Shown piece by piece: positions 22,876 to 32,026 of a stretch of 64,000 nucleotides of DNA. Each line of letters starts with the position of its first letter. The stretch's first letter is position 1. The position numbers and the translations under genes are program-made. The notes beneath the pieces are model-generated. The model had not been told where the DNA came from and did not search any database. It worked only from the letters and a program-made list of their open reading frames with translations. Location: the IMG/VR virus record IMGVR_UViG_3300044994_000320, positions 1 to 64,000 of that record; one strand, given 5' to 3'. Source of the DNA: a virus.

Positions 22876-23235
22876 ATGAGCAGCACACCATTCGCTAAAC
22901 GCCAAATTGCCAGAATGTTTTGGCATGACAGGATTAAGTTCCTTAACAAAGCTGAGAACTTAAGAGAGGAAGGAATCGATTTGATCAAAAATCTTGATGA
23001 AAGGTTAGCTGAAGCTGAGTACGAAAGAAGAAAAGAAACAAGAGGAGAAAAAATGACCGGTTATCGTTGCGCAATTTGTTTCAAAAATGCGCCCCGCCTA
23101 AGTGTATATCGAGGACTGTGGTTATGTGATACCTGTAAAGCAGAACCTCGTGTTGCACGCAAAAACCCTGAGCTAAACGCCCCTGGCACAGCACAAGAGA
23201 AAAGAAGAGAAAGCGATAATACGCGCCACCGATAA
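22876..23235 (+). CDS. Helical protein joined to a zinc-ribbon module
   Basis: 119 aa. Residues 1-58 are a charged helix pair. From the ATG at 23053 (own site GAGGAG) a zinc-ribbon-like module follows (CAIC...CDTC) with a basic tail. As in the gene at 20818, two cistrons appear to be joined in frame. Function unknown. Confidence 0.65.
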   Translation: MSSTPFAKRQIARMFWHDRIKFLNKAENLREEGIDLIKNLDERLAEAEYERRKETRGEKMTGYRCAICFKNAPRLSVYRGLWLCDTCKAEPRVARKNPELNAPGTAQEKRRESDNTRHR

Positions 23236-23261
23236 AAAGATATCAATCGAGAGGCGCCAAA

Positions 23262-23474
23262 ATGAAGCCGTTCAATGTTCTTTGTGCGAATTGTAAAAAT
23301 ACGATTACAGCAATGTCTCATGTCGGGTTTCACCGATGCCAGCTTTGTTTCGCAAAATTAGTAATAACAAGTGAAGAAGATGCGCTTGGAAGATACATAT
23401 CGAAAAAAGCTCCGATAGACGAAGAAGAGCTAAAAATCGCGCGAAAAATAAACCGCCTGTTAGCTCTGGAATAA
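23262..23474 (+). CDS. Small zinc-ribbon-like protein
   Basis: 70 aa; CANC (residues 8-11) and CQLC (about residues 26-29) form a likely zinc ribbon followed by an acidic helix. One of several such proteins in a row; function unknown. Confidence 0.65.
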   Translation: MKPFNVLCANCKNTITAMSHVGFHRCQLCFAKLVITSEEDALGRYISKKAPIDEEELKIARKINRLLALE

Positions 23475-23479
23475 AGCCC

Positions 23480-23782
23480 ATGGCCGTAGAGAGAATCAAC
23501 AACAAAGCGCTGTTAGTTGCTTGCGCGGTATGCCACGCAAGAAACTACCTCGAAGTAGAAAACAGCCGCACGGTATGTCCAGAGTGTATGTCCGGGCTTT
23601 ACGTCAATTCCGATACGAATAAGCATGCATTCGAGATCGCCCGCGGCACGGCCGCATCAGGCATAACGGTAAGCAAAGGCGAAGAAGACCTCTTTCGCCG
23701 CGCCGGCGTTGCTGCCAATCACGGCAAACCGCCACGCGCTCTACGGCCAGAAAAGACCGGTAATCGCCTTCTGGACTTGTGA
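23480..23782 (+). CDS. Small zinc-ribbon-like protein
   Basis: 100 aa. CAVC and CPEC, about 15 residues apart, form a zinc ribbon. The C-terminal part is basic and likely disordered. Last gene before a non-coding gap. Confidence 0.65.
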   Translation: MAVERINNKALLVACAVCHARNYLEVENSRTVCPECMSGLYVNSDTNKHAFEIARGTAASGITVSKGEEDLFRRAGVAANHGKPPRALRPEKTGNRLLDL

Positions 23783-24129
23783 TTCTGGCGCAGAACAAAT
23801 GCCCCTAAAATTCGCGCCGTAAAACAGCACAAAGCTCCCTATAAGGAAATACAGGAGAGGTAAATGATCGCCGCTTTCTCTGCCATCTTTTAGGGCCGAA
23901 TAGCACCATTGTCTTTTTCCAGTAATTTGCGCAAAATTTCGCGCGAGGAAAGAGACTATGTGATATTAGGAGAGAGAAGAATACCTTAAGAGTAGCATAG
24001 AAACAAGCAGAAAAGAGTCTATTCTCTGATCATTTTAGCATTGCGATTATGATATAAAAACCTGCCTCGACCCGCCGGGCCTCGAAGCGGGCAAGAAACA
24101 CGATAATAGCCCGGTAAAAGGAGATCAAA
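23783..24129 (+). other. 347-bp gene-poor gap
   Basis: No credible gene: the only ATG with a site (GGAGAGGTAA, then ATG 23864) gives 9 codons. A small hairpin (CCCGC/GCGGG) lies near 24070-24090, and a weak -10-like TATGAT near 24049 has no convincing -35. AAAAGGAG just before 24130 is the ribosome site of the next gene. It may contain a promoter for the packaging genes. Confidence 0.5.
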
Positions 24130-25380
24130 GTGAATAAAAAAGCTGGTAATACGGAACGTCTTTTAGACGCCTTTAAGGATTTGTGGCCGGCAAAGGGCTT
24201 GGATGGTTTGCCTTCTTCTCTCTCAGAAGAGGCTTCTAAAAGTCCAGAAAGCTCTTTTTCGCGCGAAAAAGGCGAGGAAAAGGAGAGTGTTTCAAAGTCC
24301 GGTCTGGGGTATTGGCGTCTGCCTCGTAAGGGTTCAGGAGAGTTTCACGCTTCTTGTTCTTTGGTTATTTTAGTTCCTCGCCCTCTTTTAGCGGAGATTT
24401 TTTCGCGATTTTCGGACTGGGAATTGGCAGAACTCAGTAGCAGAGTAGAGAAGGAGCTTGAGGACAAGATGGGGCCTTCTTCGACCTGGAAAAATAACCC
24501 CGCTAATTGCGAGGCGGTGGTTTCGTTTCTTTTACAGGACGCTCTTACAGAAAAGACTAAAAGCCAAGTTTTAGCGCAAAAAATACCAGAAGGCTTAGTA
24601 AAAGAGCCTATGGTGGAGATAGGCTTATCGGTTAGTACGTGGAGAACACTTCTTTTAGGGGCCTCTGTTTTGAAGGTGTTTTACGGCGACCAGTCCTTGC
24701 GTTTTGCGCCATCAAAGATTTCAGATACAGAAAACCCAGTAGAGCTGCACCCGGCAGATATTCAAGAGCTACTCGCCATGGAAATAGGCGCGGCTCTGGG
24801 CAGACTGCAGGGCCGCAAAAGACCCATAAACATAGAAGACGTTATTAAATGGGCGCACGATGCGGTAGCCCAAATGGAACTACCGTCTCAAGAGGATATA
24901 ACAATGGGCAGAGAACCCCGCACCGCACAGAAAGAAGTACAGCAGGTAGAGGCTAAAGTAAATGGCCCGAGAACGCCATCGCTACTCCCCACCCCCACCT
25001 ACCAAAAGGCATTCAGGGCCGCGTCATTTTTAGCGCAAACAGACCAAACGGCGCTAAGATATATAGACCCTGTGCAATGGCTAATGCTCAGAGAATTATT
25101 CCAAGAGGTAGCCCACAGCCTTATTGCGTACACGCAAGACCATAACGTGCAGTACACACTGCTGTACGAACAAGACCCGCCTACGACCATACCAGAAGTA
25201 TTCGACCCGTCTCTAAAAGATTCCGCTTCAGCTAAAAGAAATAGCTATATCGAGAATTTTTTAGCGCCGAGTAAAAGCAAAACAAGTGAAGAGCAGGAGA
25301 GCATAGAGCAGATCGAGAAAAGACTCAGAGAAGGCCAGTCGGGATTTGTTACGCCCACTCAAGATTTGTCCCAAGGATAA
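24130..25380 (+). CDS. 416-aa hypothetical protein upstream of terminase
   Basis: Starts at GTG 24130 with AAAAGGAG 8 nt upstream. Ser/Glu-rich N-terminus (residues 30-60, probably disordered), then a helical body with VILVPRPLLAEIFSRFSDWELAEL and a Gln/Glu-rich tail. No ATPase, nuclease or helix-turn-helix motif is evident. Its place before terL would suit a terminase small subunit or packaging accessory, but it is much longer than a usual small subunit; I do not assign it. Confidence 0.75.
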   Translation: MNKKAGNTERLLDAFKDLWPAKGLDGLPSSLSEEASKSPESSFSREKGEEKESVSKSGLGYWRLPRKGSGEFHASCSLVILVPRPLLAEIFSRFSDWELAELSSRVEKELEDKMGPSSTWKNNPANCEAVVSFLLQDALTEKTKSQVLAQKIPEGLVKEPMVEIGLSVSTWRTLLLGASVLKVFYGDQSLRFAPSKISDTENPVELHPADIQELLAMEIGAALGRLQGRKRPINIEDVIKWAHDAVAQMELPSQEDITMGREPRTAQKEVQQVEAKVNGPRTPSLLPTPTYQKAFRAASFLAQTDQTALRYIDPVQWLMLRELFQEVAHSLIAYTQDHNVQYTLLYEQDPPTTIPEVFDPSLKDSASAKRNSYIENFLAPSKSKTSEEQESIEQIEKRLREGQSGFVTPTQDLSQG

Positions 25381-25928
25381 AATTCGGCCACGGGGCCAGC
25401 GGGCCTACCTACATCGTAACGGCAGAATAATTTCAAAGTCCCGATATTTTCGGCCAAGCCTACCGCATAAAAAAGTCCACCGCTTTTAGCCCGCTACTAC
25501 GGCCCGACCAGCCCGCCCGCCGAAACACCGCCAACATAAATTTAAGAAAAACCGCGCAAAGATTTAGCCGGCTTACAGATAGATAAAAGTAGAAAGTAGT
25601 AAGATGGGATCAGCGTCTTCCAGAGATAGCGAAAAGGAATTCAGATAGAAGGTAGATTAAGATTAAACCCGTCTTAGCCCTATATTTACGGTTGTCCAAA
25701 GAAAGCCCCCCACCAGCCCGTTTTTAAGGTTTCACGTATAAATAGGCTAAGAGCGGCTCAGAAACCCCATGATTTGAAGACGGCTGCACAACCCCGCGTT
25801 TAAGGGTGTACCACAGCTAATACACGCCGTGCTCCGCCGTCGCCCGCTATCACCAACAATAGAATGTAAATTCGCTTGAAATTCTGACCAGATAGCTAAA
25901 AGAAGCGTAACAAACCCTTTGGAATTTA
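25381..25928 (+). other. Non-coding region upstream of terminase
   Basis: Together with the hairpin that follows, this is the longest gap in the window (582 bp). Neither strand has a frame of 60 codons or more, and stops are dense in all + frames. The sequence is locally GC-rich with no tandem repeat. Candidates are a packaging (pac) site, an untranslated leader, a structured RNA or a decayed gene; I see nothing that decides. Confidence 0.6.
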
Positions 25929-25962
25929 GCCGGGTAGCCGTACCATACTATCCGGCATTTTT
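25929..25962 (+). promoter_or_regulatory. Hairpin with T tract abutting the terL start codon
   Basis: GCCGGGTAG (25929-25937) and CTATCCGGC (25948-25956) form a 9-bp stem with one G-T pair and a 10-nt loop, followed by ATTTTT and then the terL ATG. It looks like a terminator or attenuator but leaves no room for a Shine-Dalgarno sequence. Confidence 0.65.
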
Positions 25963-27840
25963 ATGGTAGAGAATAGGCCAAAGACATTCAATCTTTCTGA
26001 AATGAAGCCTTCGGTGCGTAAAAAACAATACGCGCCAGATGAGAAATTTTTACCTGAAAATGTAGAGAACAGCCTAAACTCCGATAGGGATGTCTCCGGC
26101 CCTGCCCTCTCCCCACTCGCCGATCAAAGCTCATTACAGAAGCAAGAAGCGCGGCTTCAAAATTTTCAGAAAGCTTTTGAGCGCCGTGAAAGAGCTTTCG
26201 ATAAGAGGATAAGAAACGAGAAATGGGGAAATTTTAGCATTTCCGAAGTCGTACAAAAAGCCTTCGATTTAGGTAAAATCCTCACAGGACGTGTGCCTTA
26301 CCCGTATCAAGAAACTCCGATCAAAAGGCTATTCCTATCTGTTTTGCTCAATGATGGAGAAGAGCTTGTGTTTGAATTTAGTCGGCAATCCGGCAAAACA
26401 GATGCTGTGGCCTTTGCCATCTGCACGATTTGTACGATATTTCCAGCTCTCGCCGAATTTTTTCCACAGATAGACCATCTAAAGAATGGAGTAAGGTTTG
26501 GTGTTTATGCAGGCACGCATACACAAGCCGAAAACCTGAAAGAGCGCGTTCATTTTTTTATGAACAGCGATCAAGCGAAAGAAGTTTTAAGTGACCCCGA
26601 TCTTGAAATCGAAGTTGAAGATAACGCCTGGTCTAACGGCTCCTCGGTGTTTTATTCCTCTGCCGCAGCGCAAACAAAGATCGAAGCTAAAACTTTTGAC
26701 ATAGTTATCTGCGAAGAGTGCCAAGACATCCCAGACATAAAGATTACAAAGTCAATTCACCCGATGCTCGCCGCCCGTAACGGGACTCTGGTGAAGATCG
26801 GCACTCCGATCCCAACAATTTGCGAACTTTACAAAGCCGTTACGCGTCAACGGCGAATGGACCTTACAAGGAATAAAAACCGTCAGTGCTGTTTTATCGT
26901 CGATTACAAAGAGGCGCAAAAATACAACGTCAAGTACCGTAAGTACATTCAACACGAGAAAGAGCGTATCGGAGAAGATAGCGATGCGTTCCGTATGTCG
27001 TATGGTCTTGAGTGGATTCTCGACAAAGGGATGGTCATTACTCACGACGAGTTTGAGCGCAAACTTGAAATGTCCAACCTGCATCTCGGCAATACGCAAT
27101 TTGATGGAATAGTCGTCGGCGGTCTCGACCTCGCTAAAGAAGTAAACTCTACTGTTTTTACCGCTATCGGCTTGCGGCCCGTCATTATGTACAGGGACGG
27201 TTTCAAAGAAACGGTCTTTGAACACCAGATCCTCGATTGGATGGAAATGCAACAAAAAGACTGGGATGAGCAGCTTCATCATATTAAGAATTTTGCGCGG
27301 AAATTTCGCAATATGCAATGCCTCGCATTCGATCAAACCGGGCTAGGCAACGTCGTGTTCGACTTACTCAAGAAGCATTTTAGAGAAGCTGGGGTAAAGC
27401 CAATCGGGGTAAACTTCACAGGAAAAAAGGGTGAAATGGCTGAAGCATTCGATCAGCTTATCGCCGATAACTTGCTAAAAGTCCCTGCGTCGTCTCAATC
27501 AAAAAAGACCCGCAGATGGCAAAAGTTCTATTACCAGCTTATTGAGTGCGAGCGAGTGTTCAAAAACGGCGAAATCCGGTTTCAGAAACCCAAAGAAGCC
27601 GGGGCAATGGACGATTACGTAGATTCTCTGCTACTCGCCATTTATGCCGCTAGAACAAAACTAAGGTCTCCGGTTGTTCACCAGCACGTTAATGTCTTTA
27701 AGAACAGTTTTAGGGAAGTTCGCGATAACAAGATAGTCGGTTTCGACAATGTGCGGCGTATCGGCCGGCAAAAACTCGCGATAGCCATGGCAAGATCAAT
27801 GAGCGAAAACCGCTTAGCCGCCCTTTCCGAATCCGACTAA
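25963..27840 (+). CDS. terL: Terminase large subunit
   Basis: 625 aa. The ATPase has a Walker A variant RQSGKT at 141-146 and Walker B FDIVICEE, with the catalytic Glu about 251. The RNase-H-like nuclease shows GGLDLAKE (Asp389), LAFDQTG (Asp457) and DDYVDSLLLA (Asp550/551/554), the expected metal-binding acids. The N-terminal 110 residues are a charged extension. It packages DNA into the prohead through the portal encoded downstream. No Shine-Dalgarno precedes the ATG; instead a terminator-like hairpin ends 6 nt before it. Alternative ATG 26002 also lacks a site. Confidence 0.93.
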   Translation: MVENRPKTFNLSEMKPSVRKKQYAPDEKFLPENVENSLNSDRDVSGPALSPLADQSSLQKQEARLQNFQKAFERRERAFDKRIRNEKWGNFSISEVVQKAFDLGKILTGRVPYPYQETPIKRLFLSVLLNDGEELVFEFSRQSGKTDAVAFAICTICTIFPALAEFFPQIDHLKNGVRFGVYAGTHTQAENLKERVHFFMNSDQAKEVLSDPDLEIEVEDNAWSNGSSVFYSSAAAQTKIEAKTFDIVICEECQDIPDIKITKSIHPMLAARNGTLVKIGTPIPTICELYKAVTRQRRMDLTRNKNRQCCFIVDYKEAQKYNVKYRKYIQHEKERIGEDSDAFRMSYGLEWILDKGMVITHDEFERKLEMSNLHLGNTQFDGIVVGGLDLAKEVNSTVFTAIGLRPVIMYRDGFKETVFEHQILDWMEMQQKDWDEQLHHIKNFARKFRNMQCLAFDQTGLGNVVFDLLKKHFREAGVKPIGVNFTGKKGEMAEAFDQLIADNLLKVPASSQSKKTRRWQKFYYQLIECERVFKNGEIRFQKPKEAGAMDDYVDSLLLAIYAARTKLRSPVVHQHVNVFKNSFREVRDNKIVGFDNVRRIGRQKLAIAMARSMSENRLAALSESD

Positions 27841-27923
27841 AAGTTTGCGTCAAATCGAGAAATTCGCTTAAATGACTCATTTAAGGCAGGTATAGTGTCC
27901 TTATTTTCAGATCTGTCAAAAAT

Positions 27924-28004
27924 AGGTATAAAGAATTTTTATACCACCTATAAAAAATTTTTCGACCCCTATTAAAATTCTTTATACCACCTATAAAAAA
28001 TTTT
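27924..28004 (+). repeat. AT-rich direct and inverted repeats between terL and portal
   Basis: TATACCACCTATAAAAAATT (plus TT) occurs twice, at 27940-27961 and 27983-28004. Copy 1 is part of hairpin GGTATAAA-GAATT-TTTATACC; copy 2 is part of a 13-bp inverted repeat with one mismatch and a CCACC loop (27974-28004). The whole 27841-28142 gap lacks genes. Possible operator, attenuator or promoter region for the head genes. Confidence 0.7.
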
Positions 28005-28142
28005 ACCCCTAAATACATAAACAAAATAAAGAAATAGAAAAAGAGAAAAGAACTTGCGCTTTCGCGCGCCGGAGGCAAATGACCTAAAACGATTGACCGC
28101 CTAAAAACAGCATTTTAGAGCGCTTTAGTTTCCCGCAAAAAT

Positions 28143-29765
28143 ATGAGTTTTATCGCCTCAGTCGTTTCTTATGGTTCCAAAGTCCTTAGAACTGTTTTTC
28201 GCGTTTCGACACATGAAGAACTATTGCGGGAAGAGCAGGCAAGACTTAACCGCTATCAGGAAAACTGGGACTGGTACAACGGCTTTCACTGGAAACATTC
28301 TCGTGAATCCGGTGATATGCCTTACGTAAACTGGGCGAAGCGTGTTGTTAATCGTTTGACTTACGCACTTGTAGGCATCCCACCAAAGCTCCGCGTAGAT
28401 GAAACGCACAAAGACATGCTGAAATACCACCAAGACACTGTAAGGGCTTCCGGAAAATCCATCTTTTTAGATGCGGTTCAAATGGGCTCAGTTACAGGCG
28501 ACCTGTACTTAAAAGCAGAGTATGACGCTACTAGGCCAATAGATGACCAAGTTTATTTTCGTGTTTTGGAAAGTGGCAAGTGCTTCCCTATTTATCGTCG
28601 CGGTGAGCTTATCGCATTTCGTCACTACTACGCTGAAACCTCTGATCAGGGTGAGATTACGCTCCTGTATGAGCATTGGACAAAAACAGAGTGGTACATC
28701 GCAAGGGTTAAAGACGATGAAATTGTCAGCAACAATGGTAAAAAGACCCCCCATTCTTGGGGCTTTGTTCCATTTGTCCATGTCGCAAATAATAAGTCCG
28801 GCAATCTGGTTTTCGGTATTTCTGACATCGAAGATTTGCGCGAAGTAAATCGCGAATTCAACAAAAATTTGGTTCGTTATCGTGATGCGGCAGAGTATGA
28901 CGGAGACCCCCAGCTTGCTTTTTTTGGTTTTGATGCAGAAGAAATCGAGCGCGGTGCAGATCAAGCATGGGGTGGTTTACCGATAGAGGGTCGAATAGAG
29001 GTAATAGGCGCTTCTAGTGATTACCCTGCTTTGCAAAAGCTTATGGAGATCCTAAAAGAGGCCATCCATATAAATGCCTCTATGCCAAAAGGCGCGCTTG
29101 GAGATGAAACCGATCCATACTCTTCTTCTGCTGCGTTGCAAACCAAGCTTTTACCTATAGAAGAAAACCTCGTCCGTAAACGCGCAGCTTATTCAGAGGG
29201 TTTCGAGAAAATTTTAGCTATTTGTCTTCAAATTCGTAATGCTGTACAAAACCTCGGTCTTGAAAAGAGGAAGTTTACTGCCACGAGAATGAAACCGCTC
29301 GAAAAAGCGGAAGTTTTTGATCCAGAAGGAGAAGTCAAGATCGAAACAGAAGAGGTTGTGAGCACTCGCCCTTATTATGAAGTCTATGTAAAATTCCAAG
29401 ACAGTCTGCCAAAAAATCGTGCAGAAATGCTTGTATCTATAGGTCAAGAAATGCAGCTCGAACTAGAAACCCGGCGTGGCGCACTCGAACGTTTGGGTGA
29501 AGAAAATATCGATCAGAAAATGCTCGATCTCGCACAAGATTTTCAAGAGCGCCTTGATAGAAAAATACGAGAAGCAGAGGCCCTCGGTGAAGTCTCTACA
29601 GAATATCAAGGTGACACGAGTACTGATGGCGAAACCAATGACACAGGCAACGAAGCGCGTAAAATCGGTCAAGGTGCCGACACTAGAATGGGCCAAAGAC
29701 GTATAGGCTCGAAAAGAAATAAAAACGGCGGATTCAAAAACGATCGCGGAGAAAAGACTCAATGA
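28143..29765 (+). CDS. Portal protein (SPP1 gp6-like)
   Basis: 540 aa. Directly after terL and before the scaffold. The conserved start (NRYQENWDWYNGFHW...YVNWAKRVVNRLTYALVG) and the central VPFVHVANNKSG...GISDIEDLREVNREFN segment are characteristic of SPP1-type portals, which form the dodecameric DNA channel. The C-terminal 60 residues are Gly/Lys-rich and disordered. The start has no clear Shine-Dalgarno (CCCGCAAAAAT before ATG). ATGA overlap with the next gene. Confidence 0.88.
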   Translation: MSFIASVVSYGSKVLRTVFRVSTHEELLREEQARLNRYQENWDWYNGFHWKHSRESGDMPYVNWAKRVVNRLTYALVGIPPKLRVDETHKDMLKYHQDTVRASGKSIFLDAVQMGSVTGDLYLKAEYDATRPIDDQVYFRVLESGKCFPIYRRGELIAFRHYYAETSDQGEITLLYEHWTKTEWYIARVKDDEIVSNNGKKTPHSWGFVPFVHVANNKSGNLVFGISDIEDLREVNREFNKNLVRYRDAAEYDGDPQLAFFGFDAEEIERGADQAWGGLPIEGRIEVIGASSDYPALQKLMEILKEAIHINASMPKGALGDETDPYSSSAALQTKLLPIEENLVRKRAAYSEGFEKILAICLQIRNAVQNLGLEKRKFTATRMKPLEKAEVFDPEGEVKIETEEVVSTRPYYEVYVKFQDSLPKNRAEMLVSIGQEMQLELETRRGALERLGEENIDQKMLDLAQDFQERLDRKIREAEALGEVSTEYQGDTSTDGETNDTGNEARKIGQGADTRMGQRRIGSKRNKNGGFKNDRGEKTQ

Positions 29766-30085
29766 ATACCCCTTACTTCGACCCCTCTATCCCTATAGAG
29801 CGCCGTGAAGAACTCACAGCTCTTCTAGAAAAAATTCGTGATTCCCTCGTCTGCACTGCAGTTATTCCAGAAGAAGAAAGAAACTTGCGCATTCGTCGTG
29901 CTCGATTTTACATCGAAATGGAAGATGAAAACAAGGTCCCTATTCATTTTTCTACGGATGACTTTAACGTCCTTTTATTTTTAGAAGGAACCCCCGAATC
30001 TCAGCAGCATCAAGCATGGCTTGAACGCGAATTAGATGAGGAAATAAAATTTCAACAAGGAGATTACGATGCCAGAACCAATTGA
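29762..30085 (+). CDS. Small head-module protein
   Basis: 107 aa, ATGA overlap with the portal gene. Charged and helical with IRRARFYIEMEDENKVP. Position between portal and scaffold suggests a head assembly factor; no family recognised. Confidence 0.7.
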   Translation: MNTPYFDPSIPIERREELTALLEKIRDSLVCTAVIPEEERNLRIRRARFYIEMEDENKVPIHFSTDDFNVLLFLEGTPESQQHQAWLERELDEEIKFQQGDYDARTN

Positions 30086-30794
30086 AGGAAATCAGGCCAA
30101 AGACGCTCCTGCAGAAACCACCACGACACCTAAAACAGACACAAAAAAGATGTACACGCAGGATGAACTCGATGAGATCGTAAAAGCCGCTGTGTCAAAG
30201 GCGGTGAATACCGAAAAAGACAAGCTTTACGAAACTATCGAAAAGCTTAAAAGCGACATTGAAAAGAACAACAAGTTCTTTCAACAGATTGAAGAAGAGA
30301 AGAAAAAAGCGATAGCAGACGCTGAAAATCAAAAGCGTGAAAAGATGAGTGAAACACAGAAACTCTCTTTGCAGATTGAGGAGTTACAGAAGCAAATTGC
30401 CGAAATGGCCGAAAATCACAGAAGTGAGCTTGACGCCATTCGTAAGCGAGCCGACCAAAAAGCTCTTGACGACCATAAGGAAAAATTGCTTCTGAAGTAC
30501 CAAGATGAGATTGTTCCAGGTCTTGTGTCTGGTAACTCTATCGAAGAACTCAACGCTTCGGTTGAAGTTGCCCGTCGCGAATACCAGAACATTCTCGCTA
30601 AGGCTGAAAAGAAAAAACAAAATGACACACAAGTACAAGCTCAGAATACCGCTCCGATACCTCTTGAAACAAAAGAACCTCTTTCACCACAGCCCAGCGC
30701 TTCCAACGTGAATCCACGATCTGCCCGGAGTCTTCAAGACCTCCGGACTATCGAAGAAGAAATCGTTGGTAGCTTTGTAAAAAACCTAAAGTAA
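30069..30794 (+). CDS. Capsid scaffolding protein
   Basis: 241 aa, AAGGAG site. Residues 30-125 are one long charged coiled coil (KLKSDIEKNNKFFQQIEEE...), preceded by YTQDELDEIVKAAV as in many phage scaffolds and followed by a disordered Pro/Ser linker and a short helical end (LRTIEEEIVGSFVKNLK) that probably binds the capsid protein. It lies immediately before the major capsid gene. No protease motif. Confidence 0.85.
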   Translation: MPEPIEGNQAKDAPAETTTTPKTDTKKMYTQDELDEIVKAAVSKAVNTEKDKLYETIEKLKSDIEKNNKFFQQIEEEKKKAIADAENQKREKMSETQKLSLQIEELQKQIAEMAENHRSELDAIRKRADQKALDDHKEKLLLKYQDEIVPGLVSGNSIEELNASVEVARREYQNILAKAEKKKQNDTQVQAQNTAPIPLETKEPLSPQPSASNVNPRSARSLQDLRTIEEEIVGSFVKNLK

Positions 30795-30806
30795 AAGGAG
30801 TAAAGG

Positions 30807-31715
30807 ATGGCAGCAACCTTAATAGCTGATATACCAGACGCAGTTTTGCAGGTATATTCGCGAAAAGCGATTTTGAAGGCCATGCCACGTCTCGTTTTTG
30901 CTAACTTCGCTACGCGCGAAGATCAGCTTGGCGAAGAAAGTGGTGAAAGGCTTAACTTTCTCAAGTACGATAACTTGACGAAAGGCGGTAAATTGGGGAA
31001 CGAGACAACCCCAATCCCAAAAAGAAAATTGTCTGAAAGTCAGGTAAATATCACCGTTGACGAATACGGCAATGCAGTTCAAGTCTCACGTCGTGCTCTT
31101 CGCGCGTCTTTCCGTCGAATCATGGACGATATCGCAACCCTTCTGGGCCGCGACTACGCTTTGGTTTTAGACGAAATGATTCGCGATGCGTACCTCACTA
31201 CGGCAAACAAGTTTTATGGTATTAAGTCAAATACTGCTACGAACCAGATTACTTCTGCCCACAAGCTGACGACTGCCAGTATCAAGGACGTGATCGAGCG
31301 CATGAAAACTTCGAACATTCCGCCAATGATCCGTGGCGGTGACCAGCATTTTGTTGGTATATTCCACCCAACGCAGCTTCGTTCGCTTCGAGACGACGCC
31401 GCATGGCTGTCTCCACACCAGTATGTAGATACCGCAGAGATTTACAATGGTGAAGTCGGTAAGTACGAAGGTGTTGTTTTCATCGAAACCACTCAAATCC
31501 CGGCCCTTGCAGGTGCAGGTTCGGGAGGTATCGACGTTTATCGCGGTCTTGTTTTCGGCGAAGACGCCGTAGGTTTTTCAGAACCCGTTCCATTCGAGCT
31601 CGTTGATGACGGTATCGAGGATTTTAAGCGCCTGCAGTCAATCGGTTGGTATTCAATCATGGGTGCCGGCATCATCAACGACCACGTTTTTGAACTGCAA
31701 ACTGCAGGTTCGTAA
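30807..31715 (+). CDS. Major capsid protein (N4-gp56-like, HK97 fold)
   Basis: 302 aa, strong site (AAAAGGAG). LRFANFAT-like start (RLVFANFATREDQ), GERLNFLKYDNLTKGGKLGNET and the ISRRALRASFRRIMDD helix match N4-gp56-type capsid proteins; PGTQL-like FHPTQLRSLRDDAAW follows. It forms the icosahedral shell. Placement after the scaffold and strong translation signals agree. No delta-domain protease or cleavage site is obvious. Confidence 0.88.
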   Translation: MAATLIADIPDAVLQVYSRKAILKAMPRLVFANFATREDQLGEESGERLNFLKYDNLTKGGKLGNETTPIPKRKLSESQVNITVDEYGNAVQVSRRALRASFRRIMDDIATLLGRDYALVLDEMIRDAYLTTANKFYGIKSNTATNQITSAHKLTTASIKDVIERMKTSNIPPMIRGGDQHFVGIFHPTQLRSLRDDAAWLSPHQYVDTAEIYNGEVGKYEGVVFIETTQIPALAGAGSGGIDVYRGLVFGEDAVGFSEPVPFELVDDGIEDFKRLQSIGWYSIMGAGIINDHVFELQTAGS

Positions 31716-31729
31716 AAGGAAGGTAACAG

Positions 31730-32017
31730 ATGGCAACAGGTAATGACAAGTTTCCGGGATCAAAGGTACCGTACCATTTCACTGCGTTCGACACAGCGCT
31801 CGCCGCTGCTGGAACGATTGCAGTTACGCATGCCGCAGATCCAAACAAAGTGCGAAAAGTTACTGTTATTGATCAGGCAACTGGCAATATCGTCCCTTTT
31901 AGCACTCCAGCCGGTAACACCGCTCAATGCACATTTACCAGCAATACCGTAACCACAATCACGAATCGTACCGGCGGAACAGTAAACTGGCTCGTCGTAG
32001 TTACGGTTAACCCGTAA
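31730..32017 (+). CDS. Putative capsid decoration protein
   Basis: 95 aa, strong site (AAAAGGAAGG), directly after the capsid gene. Thr/Ala/Val-rich beta pattern without charge clusters (CTFTSNTVTTITNRTGGTVNW), as in small capsid-stabilising or decoration proteins. Inference from place and composition only. Confidence 0.6.
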   Translation: MATGNDKFPGSKVPYHFTAFDTALAAAGTIAVTHAADPNKVRKVTVIDQATGNIVPFSTPAGNTAQCTFTSNTVTTITNRTGGTVNWLVVVTVNP

Positions 32018-32026
32018 GGAGATTTT

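Noticed and set aside
27940-28004. Possible CRISPR-like repeat pair
   Set aside because: Only two copies, with a short AT-rich spacer and hairpins of different register; no cas genes.
27881-28078. Minus-strand 65-codon frame
   Set aside because: Runs through the AT-rich repeats, has low-complexity composition and no site; no other minus-strand gene exists here.
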